From the NCBI RefSeq assembly GCF_002234575.2, contig NZ_CP022464.2:3968001-4032000 (forward strand): DNA of 64,000 nucleotides, given 5' to 3'. Below the pieces are notes generated by a model, which had not been told where the DNA came from, did no database searches, and saw only the letters and a program-made list of their open reading frames with translations. Origin of the DNA: Enterocloster bolteae. GTDB lineage: Bacteria > Bacillota > Clostridia > Lachnospirales > Lachnospiraceae. Of the stretch, positions 1 to 8,553 are shown one piece after another. Position numbers and translations under genes: made by a program. Every line of letters begins with the position of its first letter. The stretch's first letter is position 1.

Positions 1-46
1 GGCATGAATCTGAATATGCCCTCTCATATGTCCCAGAAAGAAACGG

Positions 47-934
47 ATGACAGATATGACCTTTGAACAACTGGATTATTTTATTGCGGCCGTTCAATGC
101 GACACCTTTTTGGACGCCGCGGAGACACTTCACATCAGCCAGTCCGCCCTGTCCAAACAATTCATGAAGCTGGAAAAGGAACTGGATATCCAGCTGTGGG
201 ACAGAAGCCGGCGCTCCGCCGTCCTGACAGAGGCAGGGCACATGTTCTACGAGGAAGCCCTGAACCTGTCCAAAGAATACCGCAGAACCCTCTTTCGAAT
301 CAGCGAATTCAAGGAAAAAGCAGGCCAGAGGCTGTCCATCGGCACCCTCCCCATCTTGTCCCAGTACCATCTCACAGCCATGCTGAAGGATTTTGCAGAC
401 AGCCATCCCCTCATCCATGTTTTTCTGGAGGAAGTTGAGGAACACGACCTGCTGCAGGGATTTTCCAACAACGCCTATGACCTCATCATCACCCGCAGCA
501 ACATGCTGGACAGTAAAACCCATACCTTCCTTCCATTGGCAGAAGACAGGCTGGTTGCAATCCTGCCTGAAAACCACAGACTGGCAGACAGATCCTGCAT
601 CTCCCTGAACGACATTGCCGGAGAGGGCTTCATACTGATGCACAGCTATACATCTATCTACCATTTCTGCATGGACCTGTTCCAGAAGGCTGGTATCCGC
701 CTCCATCTGCTGCGCACAGCCCGCATGGAATCCATTATCAGCGCTGTGGCTGTCCATGAAGGCATCAGCCTGCTGCCGGAGGAAAATTTCAGGCTGTTCC
801 AATATAAAGACATTGTCTCTGTTCCCATAGATCCCGCCGGCAAACTGTCCATCGGCATAGCCGGAAAAAAGCAGGGACAGGTTTCATCTGCCATGGCCGA
901 ATTTCTCCGCTATGCAAAAGGTTATACGCGCTGA
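47..934 (+). CDS. LysR family transcriptional regulator
   Basis: A 295-residue LysR-type regulator. The N-terminal winged helix-turn-helix occupies about residues 6-65, with the recognition helix around SQSALSKQ. The periplasmic-binding-like effector domain fills about 95-290. These proteins normally bind a small metabolite and activate or repress a neighbouring, often divergent, gene; the ligand here is unknown. The 3' end overlaps the 3' end of the convergent cyclase-family gene by 13 bases, so that gene is not an obvious divergent target, and the true target may lie left of the window. An alternative start nine bases downstream (MTFEQL) matches the usual LysR N-terminus equally well; neither start has a strong ribosome-binding site. 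Confidence 0.9.
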   Translation: MTDMTFEQLDYFIAAVQCDTFLDAAETLHISQSALSKQFMKLEKELDIQLWDRSRRSAVLTEAGHMFYEEALNLSKEYRRTLFRISEFKEKAGQRLSIGTLPILSQYHLTAMLKDFADSHPLIHVFLEEVEEHDLLQGFSNNAYDLIITRSNMLDSKTHTFLPLAEDRLVAILPENHRLADRSCISLNDIAGEGFILMHSYTSIYHFCMDLFQKAGIRLHLLRTARMESIISAVAVHEGISLLPEENFRLFQYKDIVSVPIDPAGKLSIGIAGKKQGQVSSAMAEFLRYAKGYTR

Positions 935-1689
935 ACCTGCTCCGGCACCACGGCCCACATACGGACAGGAAGTCCTGTGGCTCCCTCAATAGGAGGGAAC
1001 ACTGCAAACACAATGGCTCCGGCCGCTGGCACCTGGTCCAGATTGCACATGACTTCCACCTGCAGCTTTCCCTTGTCCAGCAGATAGCGCTCACAGGCCA
1101 GGTCTCCTGACCGGGCTGCCAGTACCGATGCATCCGTATCCAGCGTTTCGTGTCCGTTGGCAGCCGCGTTCCGCACCTCGTAGATGTATCTCAGTGCCTC
1201 CATGGACCACCCTGGAAAATGCTCCCCGCCCTCCTGGTCAAAATTTGAAATAGCGTCCATATCCGGCCACCGCCTGCTCCAACCGGTATAAAGGGCCACA
1301 AAAGCCCCATCCGGAATATCCCCGTACGCGGCCTCAAACTCCCTGATGTCCTCAACGGTCACAGCATATTCCACATCTTCTTTCACCTTTTCAGAGATAT
1401 CAATGACCACCAGGGGAAAGACCATGTCCTTGACGCCGTACTGCTCCGACAATGCCTCCCCCTTGATAAAATGTCCCGGAAAATCAATATGCGTGCCGAA
1501 CTGCCCCGGAAATTTGAAGGTCTGAATCAGACATTCCAGTTCATTTCCCCAGTCATATACGGTTTTTGAAAGTTCCACAGCCCCCTCCGGAATTCCTCCC
1601 CAGTACGGGCTGTCGTTGTTGAGCGGGTGGGACAGCTCGACCCAGCGGCACCTCTTAAGCCTCTTTAAATCTTCCCATAATTCATACAT
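922..1689 (-). CDS. Cyclase family protein (kynurenine formamidase-like metal hydrolase)
   Basis: A 255-residue member of the cyclase (PF04199) family, which includes bacterial kynurenine formamidase and other metal-dependent amidases. The metal motif is clear: H67, D69 and H73 in GTHIDFPGH. A strong AGGAGG lies nine bases before the ATG. The family hydrolyses N-formyl or cyclic amide bonds, but its substrate cannot be read from sequence. No tryptophan-degradation genes are nearby, so kynurenine is not supported by context; the hydantoinase cluster 6 kb away makes another amide or imide substrate possible, which is only inference. It appears to be a single-gene transcript. Confidence 0.85.
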   Translation of the reverse strand: MYELWEDLKRLKRCRWVELSHPLNNDSPYWGGIPEGAVELSKTVYDWGNELECLIQTFKFPGQFGTHIDFPGHFIKGEALSEQYGVKDMVFPLVVIDISEKVKEDVEYAVTVEDIREFEAAYGDIPDGAFVALYTGWSRRWPDMDAISNFDQEGGEHFPGWSMEALRYIYEVRNAAANGHETLDTDASVLAARSGDLACERYLLDKGKLQVEVMCNLDQVPAAGAIVFAVFPPIEGATGLPVRMWAVVPEQVQRV

Positions 1690-1807
1690 ATTCCGGTTCC
1701 TCCTGTCGTATTTTTGCTTCTTTTGTTAAATTCTAATGACTCCATTATAGCGTGTACGCTGGGTCATTACAAGAAAAATACGCCCACCTTTTATATCACC
1801 TTTAATA

Positions 1808-2398
1808 TCATCCCGGAAGCACCGCATTCCTGTCCCCGGTTATACCGCAATCCTTCAGAGATATCTTTATATTGGTAAACGGCAGCGGGATACGGTAATG
1901 GTCCCACCGCCAGTTCAGGCAAACAGCCCTGGAATACCCGGCCCGGACTTCGATGAAATTCTTCTTTCCCTTTTCAGCCAGGTAAAATCCCAGGGTTTTC
2001 GGAACCCTTCTTGGCCCCAGAGGTCCGTCCATAGCCGCTGCCAGAGTCTTTCCGGGACACCCTGCCTCCTCGATCAGATTTCTCAGAAAATCCCGGCTCC
2101 TGCAGCCGTCCGGAACCCTTATGGCCTTTCCATTACAGCGTTTGATTATATTTTCAATGTAATCCCCGCGCCCGTCTGAGGTCACTATGACCGCTATGTC
2201 ACGTCCCTCCGACAGTCTCCTGAGCAGCAGGTTCATCAAGAAGCTGTCCTCATGCCAGAAACCAATGACAGCGCCCCTGTCAGGCATATCTTTGGTCCAT
2301 ATATCGGGCATCTCCACTTCCAGCCGCACCGTCTTCTCAAGCAGCCTTAAATAGCCGTAATATAGACGGCACAAGCATGCCTTTGCCATGTTCTTCAT
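1808..2398 (-). CDS. DUF374 / lysophospholipid acyltransferase-like protein
   Basis: About 196 residues. The acyltransferase-like histidine motif (FWHEDSF, His near 49) and the DUF374 signature DGPLGPRR (about 124-131) place it in the LPLAT-related DUF374 family, whose members are thought to acylate lipid or saccharide acceptors at the membrane. I place the start at the second in-frame ATG: the AAGGAGG site lies nine bases before it but directly abuts the first ATG at 2407. The gene overlaps the end of the upstream glycosyltransferase gene by about 62 bases, which suggests translational coupling. Together with the glycosyltransferase and DedA protein it forms a probable glycolipid or envelope-lipid operon. 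The acceptor is unknown. Confidence 0.75.
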   Translation of the reverse strand: MKNMAKACLCRLYYGYLRLLEKTVRLEVEMPDIWTKDMPDRGAVIGFWHEDSFLMNLLLRRLSEGRDIAVIVTSDGRGDYIENIIKRCNGKAIRVPDGCRSRDFLRNLIEEAGCPGKTLAAAMDGPLGPRRVPKTLGFYLAEKGKKNFIEVRAGYSRAVCLNWRWDHYRIPLPFTNIKISLKDCGITGDRNAVLPG

Positions 2399-3605
2399 AA
2401 CCGGCATCCTCCTTCTGTCCTGTCATAAGTCCGTACTGTTCTGCTGCCAGAGCTGCAATCCGTCCGGATTCATACAATTCTGCTGTCTTACGGGCCTCCT
2501 CCGACATTCCTGACCAGACCCCCCGTTCCAATACCAGCCGGGCTGCAGCGGCAGCAAAAGCCTCCGGGGCTTCTTCTGTCATATATCCGTTTATTCCCTG
2601 TCTGACCACATCCACAACGCCGGAGGCCCTAACGGCTGCTACGGGACAGCCCGCAGCCATGGCTTCCAGCAGCACAATTCCCTGTGTCTCAGACTTGGAC
2701 GCAAATAGAAAAGCATCTGCCGCATTCAGATAATGCCGCACCCGGGTATTCTCAATCTTCCCCGTAAATACAATCTGGCGGCTGATTCCAAGCATTCGGG
2801 CTAACTCCTCCAGATGGCGTCTCTCGGTACCGTCCCCAATTACCATCAGACGGAAGTCCTGCCCCAGTATGTCCCTAAGACGCGCAGTACCCCGAAAAAG
2901 AAAATCCAGGTTTTTTTCCTTTTCCAGCCGCGCTGTGGTGGCAAAAAGGTACGGACACCCGTTCCCGTACATATTCCGGATTTCAGAAGAAAGCATCTCA
3001 TCGTATTGGAACGAAACACGGTCCAGACCTGTGGGCAGTACCGATATTCTGGTTTTTGTACCCTGCTCCAGAAGATGGTCCTTCATCGTGGAGGTTGGGG
3101 CAAATACCAGGTCGCACTGATTGGAAAATGCGGTAATTAAGGCCGGAACCAGAATCTCCTTTCCATACCTGGCAATCCGGCTTACCGGATATTCGCCGGA
3201 AGCCATAGCCTCATATAACTTAAAATGGTGGAGATATTCCTCATACCGGGTGTGGTAGGTGTAGGCTACCGGTATATTGTATTTCTTTCCCAGATACAGG
3301 GCCGTCTGCCCTACCAGCACAGGATGATGGACATGAATCACATCAAAATTTCCCTCCCTGAAAAATGCTTCGATTTTTCTATCAAAACAGTTTCCCAGGA
3401 CCATCCCTCTGTCCGCCTTTCGGTAAAAAACCTTAAAACGCACCACATCCTTCTCCTGCTCCGCTGACAGCTTCCCTTCCGGTTCAGGAGCAAATACCGT
3501 AACCCTATGGCCCAGTGACCTTAATCCTTCCGACAGCCGTTCAATGGAAATCGGCACTCCTCCTATAAATGGTTTGTAATTGTTGGTAAACATTGCAATA
3601 TTCAT
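2337..3605 (-). CDS. GT4 family glycosyltransferase (diacylglycerol glucosyltransferase-like)
   Basis: A 422-residue GT-B fold glycosyltransferase of family 4. The N-terminus (NNYKPFIGGVPISIERL) is typical of bacterial 1,2-diacylglycerol 3-glucosyltransferases and related lipid glycosyltransferases. The C-terminal donor-binding domain carries the E-x7-E motif in SETQGIVLLEAMAAG. It would transfer a sugar from a nucleotide donor to a membrane acceptor on the cytoplasmic face. An AGGAGG precedes the ATG. It lies 11 bases after the DedA gene and overlaps the DUF374 gene, so the three are probably one transcript. The acceptor could instead be a polyprenol or polysaccharide; the diacylglycerol assignment is by family resemblance only. 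Confidence 0.85.
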   Translation of the reverse strand: MNIAMFTNNYKPFIGGVPISIERLSEGLRSLGHRVTVFAPEPEGKLSAEQEKDVVRFKVFYRKADRGMVLGNCFDRKIEAFFREGNFDVIHVHHPVLVGQTALYLGKKYNIPVAYTYHTRYEEYLHHFKLYEAMASGEYPVSRIARYGKEILVPALITAFSNQCDLVFAPTSTMKDHLLEQGTKTRISVLPTGLDRVSFQYDEMLSSEIRNMYGNGCPYLFATTARLEKEKNLDFLFRGTARLRDILGQDFRLMVIGDGTERRHLEELARMLGISRQIVFTGKIENTRVRHYLNAADAFLFASKSETQGIVLLEAMAAGCPVAAVRASGVVDVVRQGINGYMTEEAPEAFAAAAARLVLERGVWSGMSEEARKTAELYESGRIAALAAEQYGLMTGQKEDAGYEEHGKGMLVPSILRLFKAA

Positions 3606-3616
3606 GGGGCCTCCTT

Positions 3617-4126
3617 CTATGATAACAACTGAAACACATGGTCGCCCATCACATATCCGGCTCCAATCAGGAAAAAATTCCAGACAAAAATGCCAAGGGC
3701 TGAACTTATGGTATATTTAACAAAATTCATCCGGATGACACCTGCAGGAATAGAGATAATGGTACGAATCATGGGAATCAGCTTGCTGATGAATATTCCG
3801 GCTGCTCCCCTGGTCCTGAGCAGTTCGAAGTTCCTTTGGATAACCGGTTCATGTTTGGGAAAACGTTTCAGATAACGGTCCAGAAATAAGTCCCCTCCCA
3901 TCCGTCCGATTCCATATAAAATCCAGCTTCCCAGAAGTCCGGCCGCCAGGCCAAGGGCCATTACCATGAAAAAACTGATCTGTCCTCTGGCTGCCCATAT
4001 GCCTGCCAGCGGCATAATGATCCCGGCCGGGAATCCCGGAAGGTTCATATATTCCAGCAGTATGATTACAAATATAAAAACAGCTCCATATCTCAGAAAG
4101 TATTGTGTCAGCATCTGAACATCCAT
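3617..4126 (-). CDS. DedA family membrane protein
   Basis: A 169-residue membrane protein of the DedA / SNARE-associated (PF09335) family. It has four or five hydrophobic segments and the family stretch FPAGIIMPLAG near residue 32. Characterised DedA proteins help flip or recycle undecaprenyl phosphate or phospholipids and affect membrane potential. It is shorter than the common ~200 residues but looks complete, with AGGAGG eight bases before the ATG. It is the first gene of a DedA, glycosyltransferase, acyltransferase operon, so a role in lipid-linked glycan or glycolipid turnover is a reasonable inference. Confidence 0.88.
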   Translation of the reverse strand: MDVQMLTQYFLRYGAVFIFVIILLEYMNLPGFPAGIIMPLAGIWAARGQISFFMVMALGLAAGLLGSWILYGIGRMGGDLFLDRYLKRFPKHEPVIQRNFELLRTRGAAGIFISKLIPMIRTIISIPAGVIRMNFVKYTISSALGIFVWNFFLIGAGYVMGDHVFQLLS

Positions 4127-4205
4127 ATGTGATTCCTCCTAATGGACCATATCATAAATCAGGAATCTAAACTTGCCCTCCAAAAAAAGCAAAAGGATTT
4201 CTAAA

Positions 4206-4254
4206 GAAGTTATAAGTAATTTCCTATACCCCATAAAATTATGGGGATAACTTC
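4206..4254. promoter_or_regulatory. Nested inverted repeat between divergent dedA-like and MFS genes
   Basis: Two perfect 8-bp inverted repeats are nested. The outer arms GAAGTTAT (4206-4213) and ATAACTTC (4247-4254) enclose the inner arms CCCCATAA (4229-4236) and TTATGGGG (4239-4246), which are separated by only two bases. The site lies in the 287-bp divergent region between the dedA-like gene (starts 4126) and the MFS gene (starts 4414). No T-run follows it on either strand, so it does not look like a terminator. It may be a protein-binding operator or a leader structure; the regulator is unknown. Confidence 0.45.
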
Positions 4255-4413
4255 TCCATACATTTTCGTGTTAGAATATTTTTAACAAAACACAGCCTGA
4301 TTTCGCAAAAAAATCATGCACTATATACTCTCTCATGGAACCGAAATGAAAAACCCAGAGAAAACATCACAAAAAAACCAATTGCCAGACACTTTAAAAG
4401 GAGGATTTTTATT

Positions 4414-5706
4414 ATGGAAGTGAAGAAACAAAACAAAAGTATGTACCATTGGGTAATCCTGGTCTGCTGTATCCTGACCCTGATGTTTGCCTACTCCACA
4501 CGGTTTGGATTGGCCCAGCTGTTTACCACGCAAATCATTAAAGAGACCGGCTTTGCCACCAGCGCTTATTTCCTTTCAACCACAATTGCCAGTATCATCT
4601 GTGTATTTACCGGACCCATCGCCGGAAAACTGTTAAGAGGCAGATATATGCGTCCCACCTTCGTTGTCTGCGTCATCGGTACCATGGGCTTTTATTCCTG
4701 CTACGGTTTCTGCCACGAGCTCTGGCAGTTCTATCTGGTGGGCGCCCTTCAGGGATTCTTTGCAATGGGAGCCTGTACCATACCTGTGACCGTCCTGATC
4801 ACAAACTGGTTTGAAAAGAACCGCGGACTCATGATCAGCATAGCCATGATGGGAATTAGCCTGGGCGGAACCTTTCTCAGTCCGTTTTTGTCCTGGACCA
4901 TCGGAATGTTTGGCTGGCGCAGGGCCTATTTCATCCTGGGGGCTGTAAGCCTGTGCGTGCTGATACCCATTTCTGCCTTTATTGTCAGACGTTCCCCTGA
5001 AGATGTGGGGCTCTTCCCATATGGACATGGAGAAGAAAGTTCCGGTAAACATGGGAAAAACAAAAGCGTTCCGGCAAACAGCTGGAACGCCACACTGAGT
5101 GAAGCCAGGAAAACACCGATTCTGTGGATGTTTGCAGCCGGCGGATTCCTGATTTATTTTACATCCTGTATCATGGGACACATGAGCTACTACCTGCAGA
5201 CCACTGGTTTTGCCCCTTCTTCCATCGCAGCCTATATCTCTGTCTATTCCATTGTGGCTCTCGCGGGAAAGCTGGTTCTGGGGCATATGTTTGACCGTTT
5301 CGGACCCAAGGGAGGCATTCTCTTTGGCTGCGGCACATTTTTTATCTTCCTCATCTGCTTCATTATGGTTCAGGGAGGTCCCCTCATGCTGTATCTGTCA
5401 GCTGTTTTCTATGGATTTGGCACCTGCACGGCTACTGTGGCCATTCCCATCATGACCACCAGTATTTTCGGTTCAAAAAACTACAGTGAGATTTATGGTT
5501 TTATCTCCGCCTTCACCATGACCGGCGGCGCCATCGGCAGTTCCGGCATCGGCCTGGCATACGATATCACCGGCTCCTATAAACCTGCTCTGACCATCCT
5601 TGCCCTGCTCACTGTCCTGACTATTGTAATCATGTTCATATGCATCAATCTCAGTCAGAAACGCGTTGAAAAGCCGGCAGATAAGTGTGTGCAGATGCCG
5701 GCATAG
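4414..5706 (+). CDS. MFS transporter, oxalate/formate-antiporter-like
   Basis: A 430-residue major facilitator with twelve predicted hydrophobic helices and a charged central loop around residues 200-225. The sequence style (GFATSAYFLSTTIAS, then NWFEKNRGLMISIAMMG) fits the OFA / monocarboxylate group, which moves small organic anions across the cytoplasmic membrane. AAGGAGG lies nine bases before the ATG. It is transcribed toward a convergent HTH regulator gene, with 33 bases between the stops. Its proximity to the hydantoinase genes suggests it might import or export a carboxylated substrate or product of that pathway, but this is not demonstrated. Confidence 0.85.
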   Translation: MEVKKQNKSMYHWVILVCCILTLMFAYSTRFGLAQLFTTQIIKETGFATSAYFLSTTIASIICVFTGPIAGKLLRGRYMRPTFVVCVIGTMGFYSCYGFCHELWQFYLVGALQGFFAMGACTIPVTVLITNWFEKNRGLMISIAMMGISLGGTFLSPFLSWTIGMFGWRRAYFILGAVSLCVLIPISAFIVRRSPEDVGLFPYGHGEESSGKHGKNKSVPANSWNATLSEARKTPILWMFAAGGFLIYFTSCIMGHMSYYLQTTGFAPSSIAAYISVYSIVALAGKLVLGHMFDRFGPKGGILFGCGTFFIFLICFIMVQGGPLMLYLSAVFYGFGTCTATVAIPIMTTSIFGSKNYSEIYGFISAFTMTGGAIGSSGIGLAYDITGSYKPALTILALLTVLTIVIMFICINLSQKRVEKPADKCVQMPA

Positions 5707-5739
5707 AATCTGCCGTTCCGGCACAGAGTTCACCCCGCC

Positions 5740-7299
5740 TTATTTCTCCAGTCTTTCAATCAGCCATTCCAGCACTGCCCTGACAGCCGCCGGGTCCTTT
5801 CGTCCCGGCGGTACCCTGCGCCATCCCTGTTCCAGAGTGGTATAGGCCGCGCCGCAGAGTGTGGGTTCCCGGCACAGTCTAAAACCCTCACAGTCCATCT
5901 GCACCATCCAGGACGTTCCCCTGCACCAACAGTTCATGGCAGGAATACGGATGTCGTCAGCATCTGCGGCCAGAAACAGACGGTAGGCCGGAAACGCTTC
6001 CAGGCGCAGGGCCAGTTCCCTGAGCCCTCTGGCATAATGGGCCGGTGAAACCACCACCTTTCTTTTCCCCAGAAGGGACAGGCTGGTGCTGATAAAACAG
6101 GTGTCTGCCCTGTGTTCCATTTCTCCCAGCTGCAGAATCTGGATAAATTCTCCCTGTCCGCCTGTGAGCTGATTCTCCACCAGGCCCCGCAGCTGTCTGT
6201 TGATTTCCCTTAACCGGGAAGCTGCTGCACCTGTTATCTCATTATCCCTGAGAATATCATCAAACAGCTGTTCTCCGGCGCTCATGAAAGCCGGCGCCGG
6301 AAGATAGGAAAACAGAGTCTCACCGGCTCGCCCCTGTTCCCGCAGCATCCTGGCCGCCTCTGCACCCAATCCCATGGAAAGGTCTGAAAACATGGGACGG
6401 CAGCTGGTGAGAACCATCTCCACCACATTTCTGTGCTGAAGTATGGAATACGCATCCGTGTAGACCGTGGCGGAGGTCTGTTCCGGTGACATGGACATAC
6501 CTGCAATGCTCATGGCATGCTCCAGAATAAAAAAGGAAAACCAGTAAATGTTCTCATCATAATACTGGTGATAATACCACCGGGCATTGCGGTGGAATAT
6601 AAGGGGACTGCACAGCTGAAAGAATGCCACAAACTTGTCGACCGAAACAGAAAAATGCAGGGCCGCCTTAAAAACAAATCCCCGGTCCAGCAGCCGGACC
6701 ATCCGTACCACCCATTCCCTGGCATAAGCAGTATCCTCCAGCAGCCATCCAGTCTGCTCCGAATCCACATAAAACAGCTCTCCCGGCGTCTCCATGGCCT
6801 CTGCAATCTCCAAAAGATCGGAAATGGCCTGACGCCTTCCCTCTCCGCTGGTATATATGGCAATCTCCGCTGTACAGAGTGCCTCAGCGCGAATGGTAAA
6901 TGCCTTTGGCACCGTAAAATGCCGGTCATTCAGCACGCGGTAAAGCAGCTCTTCTGTTCCCGACGATCCGCCAGTTCCTGATATACCCTCTGTCCCCCAT
7001 ATCCCCTCCGCCTCTGACAGGCTGCCGTCCCCCCTCTTTCCCCTCTCTCCTTCTTCCCTCTTTGGTTCCTCCAGAGGAACCAGAGAGCGGAGAGCATCCG
7101 TCAGGGCCATGGGGTTCTGCTCCAGCAGCATCCTGCATACCTCATCAAAATATACGGACTTAGCGCTGAGCCGCCTGCTGCCGCTGCGCCATTTGCTCAC
7201 AAGGCTGGCGTCCACATGAAGCCTTCTGGCCAGGGCTGCTGTGGACAGTCCCAGGCGGTCCATCAGATAACCCAGCGTAGATAATTTTCGTTCTGTCAT
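5740..7299 (-). CDS. Large HTH (XRE-like) regulator of unknown class
   Basis: A 519-residue protein with an N-terminal helix-turn-helix at about residues 10-60 (LSTAALARRLHVDASLVSKW) and a long C-terminal region with no motif I recognise. A Gly/Glu/Ser-rich linker around 80-112 separates the two. Similar long XRE-type proteins occur in Lachnospiraceae as single regulators beside metabolic genes. AGGAGGAG sits six bases before the ATG. The gene is divergent from the amidase/hydantoinase genes, making it the best candidate regulator for them. Its promoter side carries the 24-bp tandem repeat at 7381-7500. The effector and DNA site are unknown. Confidence 0.75.
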   Translation of the reverse strand: MTERKLSTLGYLMDRLGLSTAALARRLHVDASLVSKWRSGSRRLSAKSVYFDEVCRMLLEQNPMALTDALRSLVPLEEPKREEGERGKRGDGSLSEAEGIWGTEGISGTGGSSGTEELLYRVLNDRHFTVPKAFTIRAEALCTAEIAIYTSGEGRRQAISDLLEIAEAMETPGELFYVDSEQTGWLLEDTAYAREWVVRMVRLLDRGFVFKAALHFSVSVDKFVAFFQLCSPLIFHRNARWYYHQYYDENIYWFSFFILEHAMSIAGMSMSPEQTSATVYTDAYSILQHRNVVEMVLTSCRPMFSDLSMGLGAEAARMLREQGRAGETLFSYLPAPAFMSAGEQLFDDILRDNEITGAAASRLREINRQLRGLVENQLTGGQGEFIQILQLGEMEHRADTCFISTSLSLLGKRKVVVSPAHYARGLRELALRLEAFPAYRLFLAADADDIRIPAMNCWCRGTSWMVQMDCEGFRLCREPTLCGAAYTTLEQGWRRVPPGRKDPAAVRAVLEWLIERLEK

Positions 7300-7380
7300 G
7301 GAAATCTCCTCCTCTAAAACATCCCTTTCTTGGAAGCAGTGTGACCCGCGGGACCACCGGCAGTATCACCCACAATTCCG

Positions 7381-7500
7381 CAGACACTATTACCGGCAGC
7401 ATCGCTTACAGTATCACCAGAAGCATCGCTTACAGTATCACCAGAAGCATCGCTTACAGTATCACCGGCAGCATCCCTTACAGTATCACCGGCACCTCCT
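7381..7500. repeat. Five-unit 24-bp tandem repeat upstream of the large HTH regulator
   Basis: Five head-to-tail 24-bp units begin at 7381, 7405, 7429, 7453 and 7477. The middle units are nearly identical (CTTACAGTATCACCAGAAGC plus ATCG) and the outer units diverge. Read on the minus strand, each unit encodes an eight-residue motif like GDTVSDAS. That frame stays open for about 65 codons and stops at TAG immediately before the AGGAGG of the HTH regulator gene, but no ATG, GTG or TTG start with a ribosome site was found before the repeats. There are no unique spacers, so this is not a CRISPR array. It may be a minisatellite or the remnant of a repeat-protein gene. Confidence 0.8.
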
Positions 7501-7549
7501 CTGACAGACAGCTGTCATGGTACCGGCGCTGACAAAGAGGCCAAACCCC

Positions 7550-7725
7550 TTTTCAAACAAAAAATCCCTTGTTATACTATAGACATATCAGCAGCTTGCA
7601 CAAAAGTCAATAAATATTAAGAAAGTTATTGGCCAAAATAACAATCTTTTTTAATAGGTCTGGTCCGGAACAGACCCGTAATCTGAACAACAAAACTGTA
7701 TATCAAAGAAAGGGGTACGCAATTC
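7550..7725 (+). promoter_or_regulatory. Promoter region with two dyads upstream of the amidase gene
   Basis: A plausible promoter has TTTTCA (7550-7555), a 17-bp spacer and TATACT (7573-7578). Downstream are two dyads: GTTATT (7625-7630) and AATAAC (7637-7642) around a TTGGCCAA core, and GGTCTG (7657-7662) with CAGACC (7671-7676). AAAGGGG ten bases before 7726 is the ribosome site. With the repeat at 7381-7500 this accounts for most of the 426-base stretch between the divergent genes. The dyads are candidate operators for the adjacent HTH regulator, or leader hairpins. Confidence 0.4.
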
Positions 7726-8460
7726 ATGGCAGAGAATAAGGACTATAAATATGTAGACCACTATGATTTTAATGAGGAACTTCTTAAACAGGCTTTTGCC
7801 GAGGCCCGCAGGATTTACAAGGAGCGGGGCTTCATGCGCAAGATGGGCTTTGGAAAGGCTCCCGCCATTACCACCGTAGATATGGCCAGGGCCTGGATGA
7901 GTGAGGGACACCCGTTTACCTGCGACCACTCCGAGGAAGTCTGCGCCAATGCATTAAAGGTATTGGAAGCCGGCCGCAAATCGGGCGTTCCCATCTTCCA
8001 CACCACCACCGGATACATAGGAAAACAGCAGTGGGATCTTCCCCGCTGGGATGAAAAGATACCTATGAGCGCCCTGGATATCAATTCCGAATGGCTGGAA
8101 ATCGACCCCAAGCTGAAACCGCGCCCTGAGGAGCCGGTTATCCATAAAAAATATGCTTCCAACTTCTTCGGGACCCATCTGGCCCAGACCCTGAATTTCC
8201 TGGGTGTGGATACGGTGATTGTCATGGGCGCCACATCCTGTGCCTGCGTAAGGCATACGGTCATGGATTCCACCGGATACGGCTTTAAGACCATTGTTCC
8301 GGAGGGAACTGTGGGCGACCGTGTTCCGGGCGTTATTGAGTGGAACCTGTTTGACATGGAAGCCAAGTTTGCCGACGTGGTGCCGGTGGAGGAGGTCGTC
8401 AAATATCTGGAAGGAATTGATTCCAACGTCTATACCAAGCATGAGCGTTCACTGGATTAA
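7726..8460 (+). CDS. Isochorismatase-fold amidase (N-carbamoylsarcosine amidase-like)
   Basis: A 244-residue cysteine hydrolase of the isochorismatase superfamily. The catalytic triad is visible: D52 in TTVDMARAW, K142 in HKKYASNFFGT and C174 in GATSCACVRHT. The Lys-x-x-Ser-x-Phe-Phe-Gly-Thr pattern and overall length resemble N-carbamoylsarcosine amidohydrolase, which converts N-carbamoylsarcosine to sarcosine, CO2 and ammonia. The gene lies directly before a hydantoinase gene, so the pair could open a five- or six-membered cyclic ureide and then remove the carbamoyl group. The exact substrate (N-methylhydantoin, a hydantoin or a dihydropyrimidine) is not decided by the sequence. Confidence 0.82.
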   Translation: MAENKDYKYVDHYDFNEELLKQAFAEARRIYKERGFMRKMGFGKAPAITTVDMARAWMSEGHPFTCDHSEEVCANALKVLEAGRKSGVPIFHTTTGYIGKQQWDLPRWDEKIPMSALDINSEWLEIDPKLKPRPEEPVIHKKYASNFFGTHLAQTLNFLGVDTVIVMGATSCACVRHTVMDSTGYGFKTIVPEGTVGDRVPGVIEWNLFDMEAKFADVVPVEEVVKYLEGIDSNVYTKHERSLD

Positions 8461-8553
8461 CCGTTAATCCGCCAGGCCAGGTTTTACTAAATATGATGCG
8501 CCGGTCCCCATTGTCAGGAATCGGCGTATCCCAGGTCCATGAAAGGAGCTTAT

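Noticed and set aside
4206..4254. Intrinsic terminator
   Set aside because: No T-run follows on either strand and both neighbouring genes are divergent, so nothing would end here.
7381..7500. CRISPR-like array
   Set aside because: The units are contiguous with no unique spacers and lie in the upstream region of a regulator gene; it is a tandem repeat.
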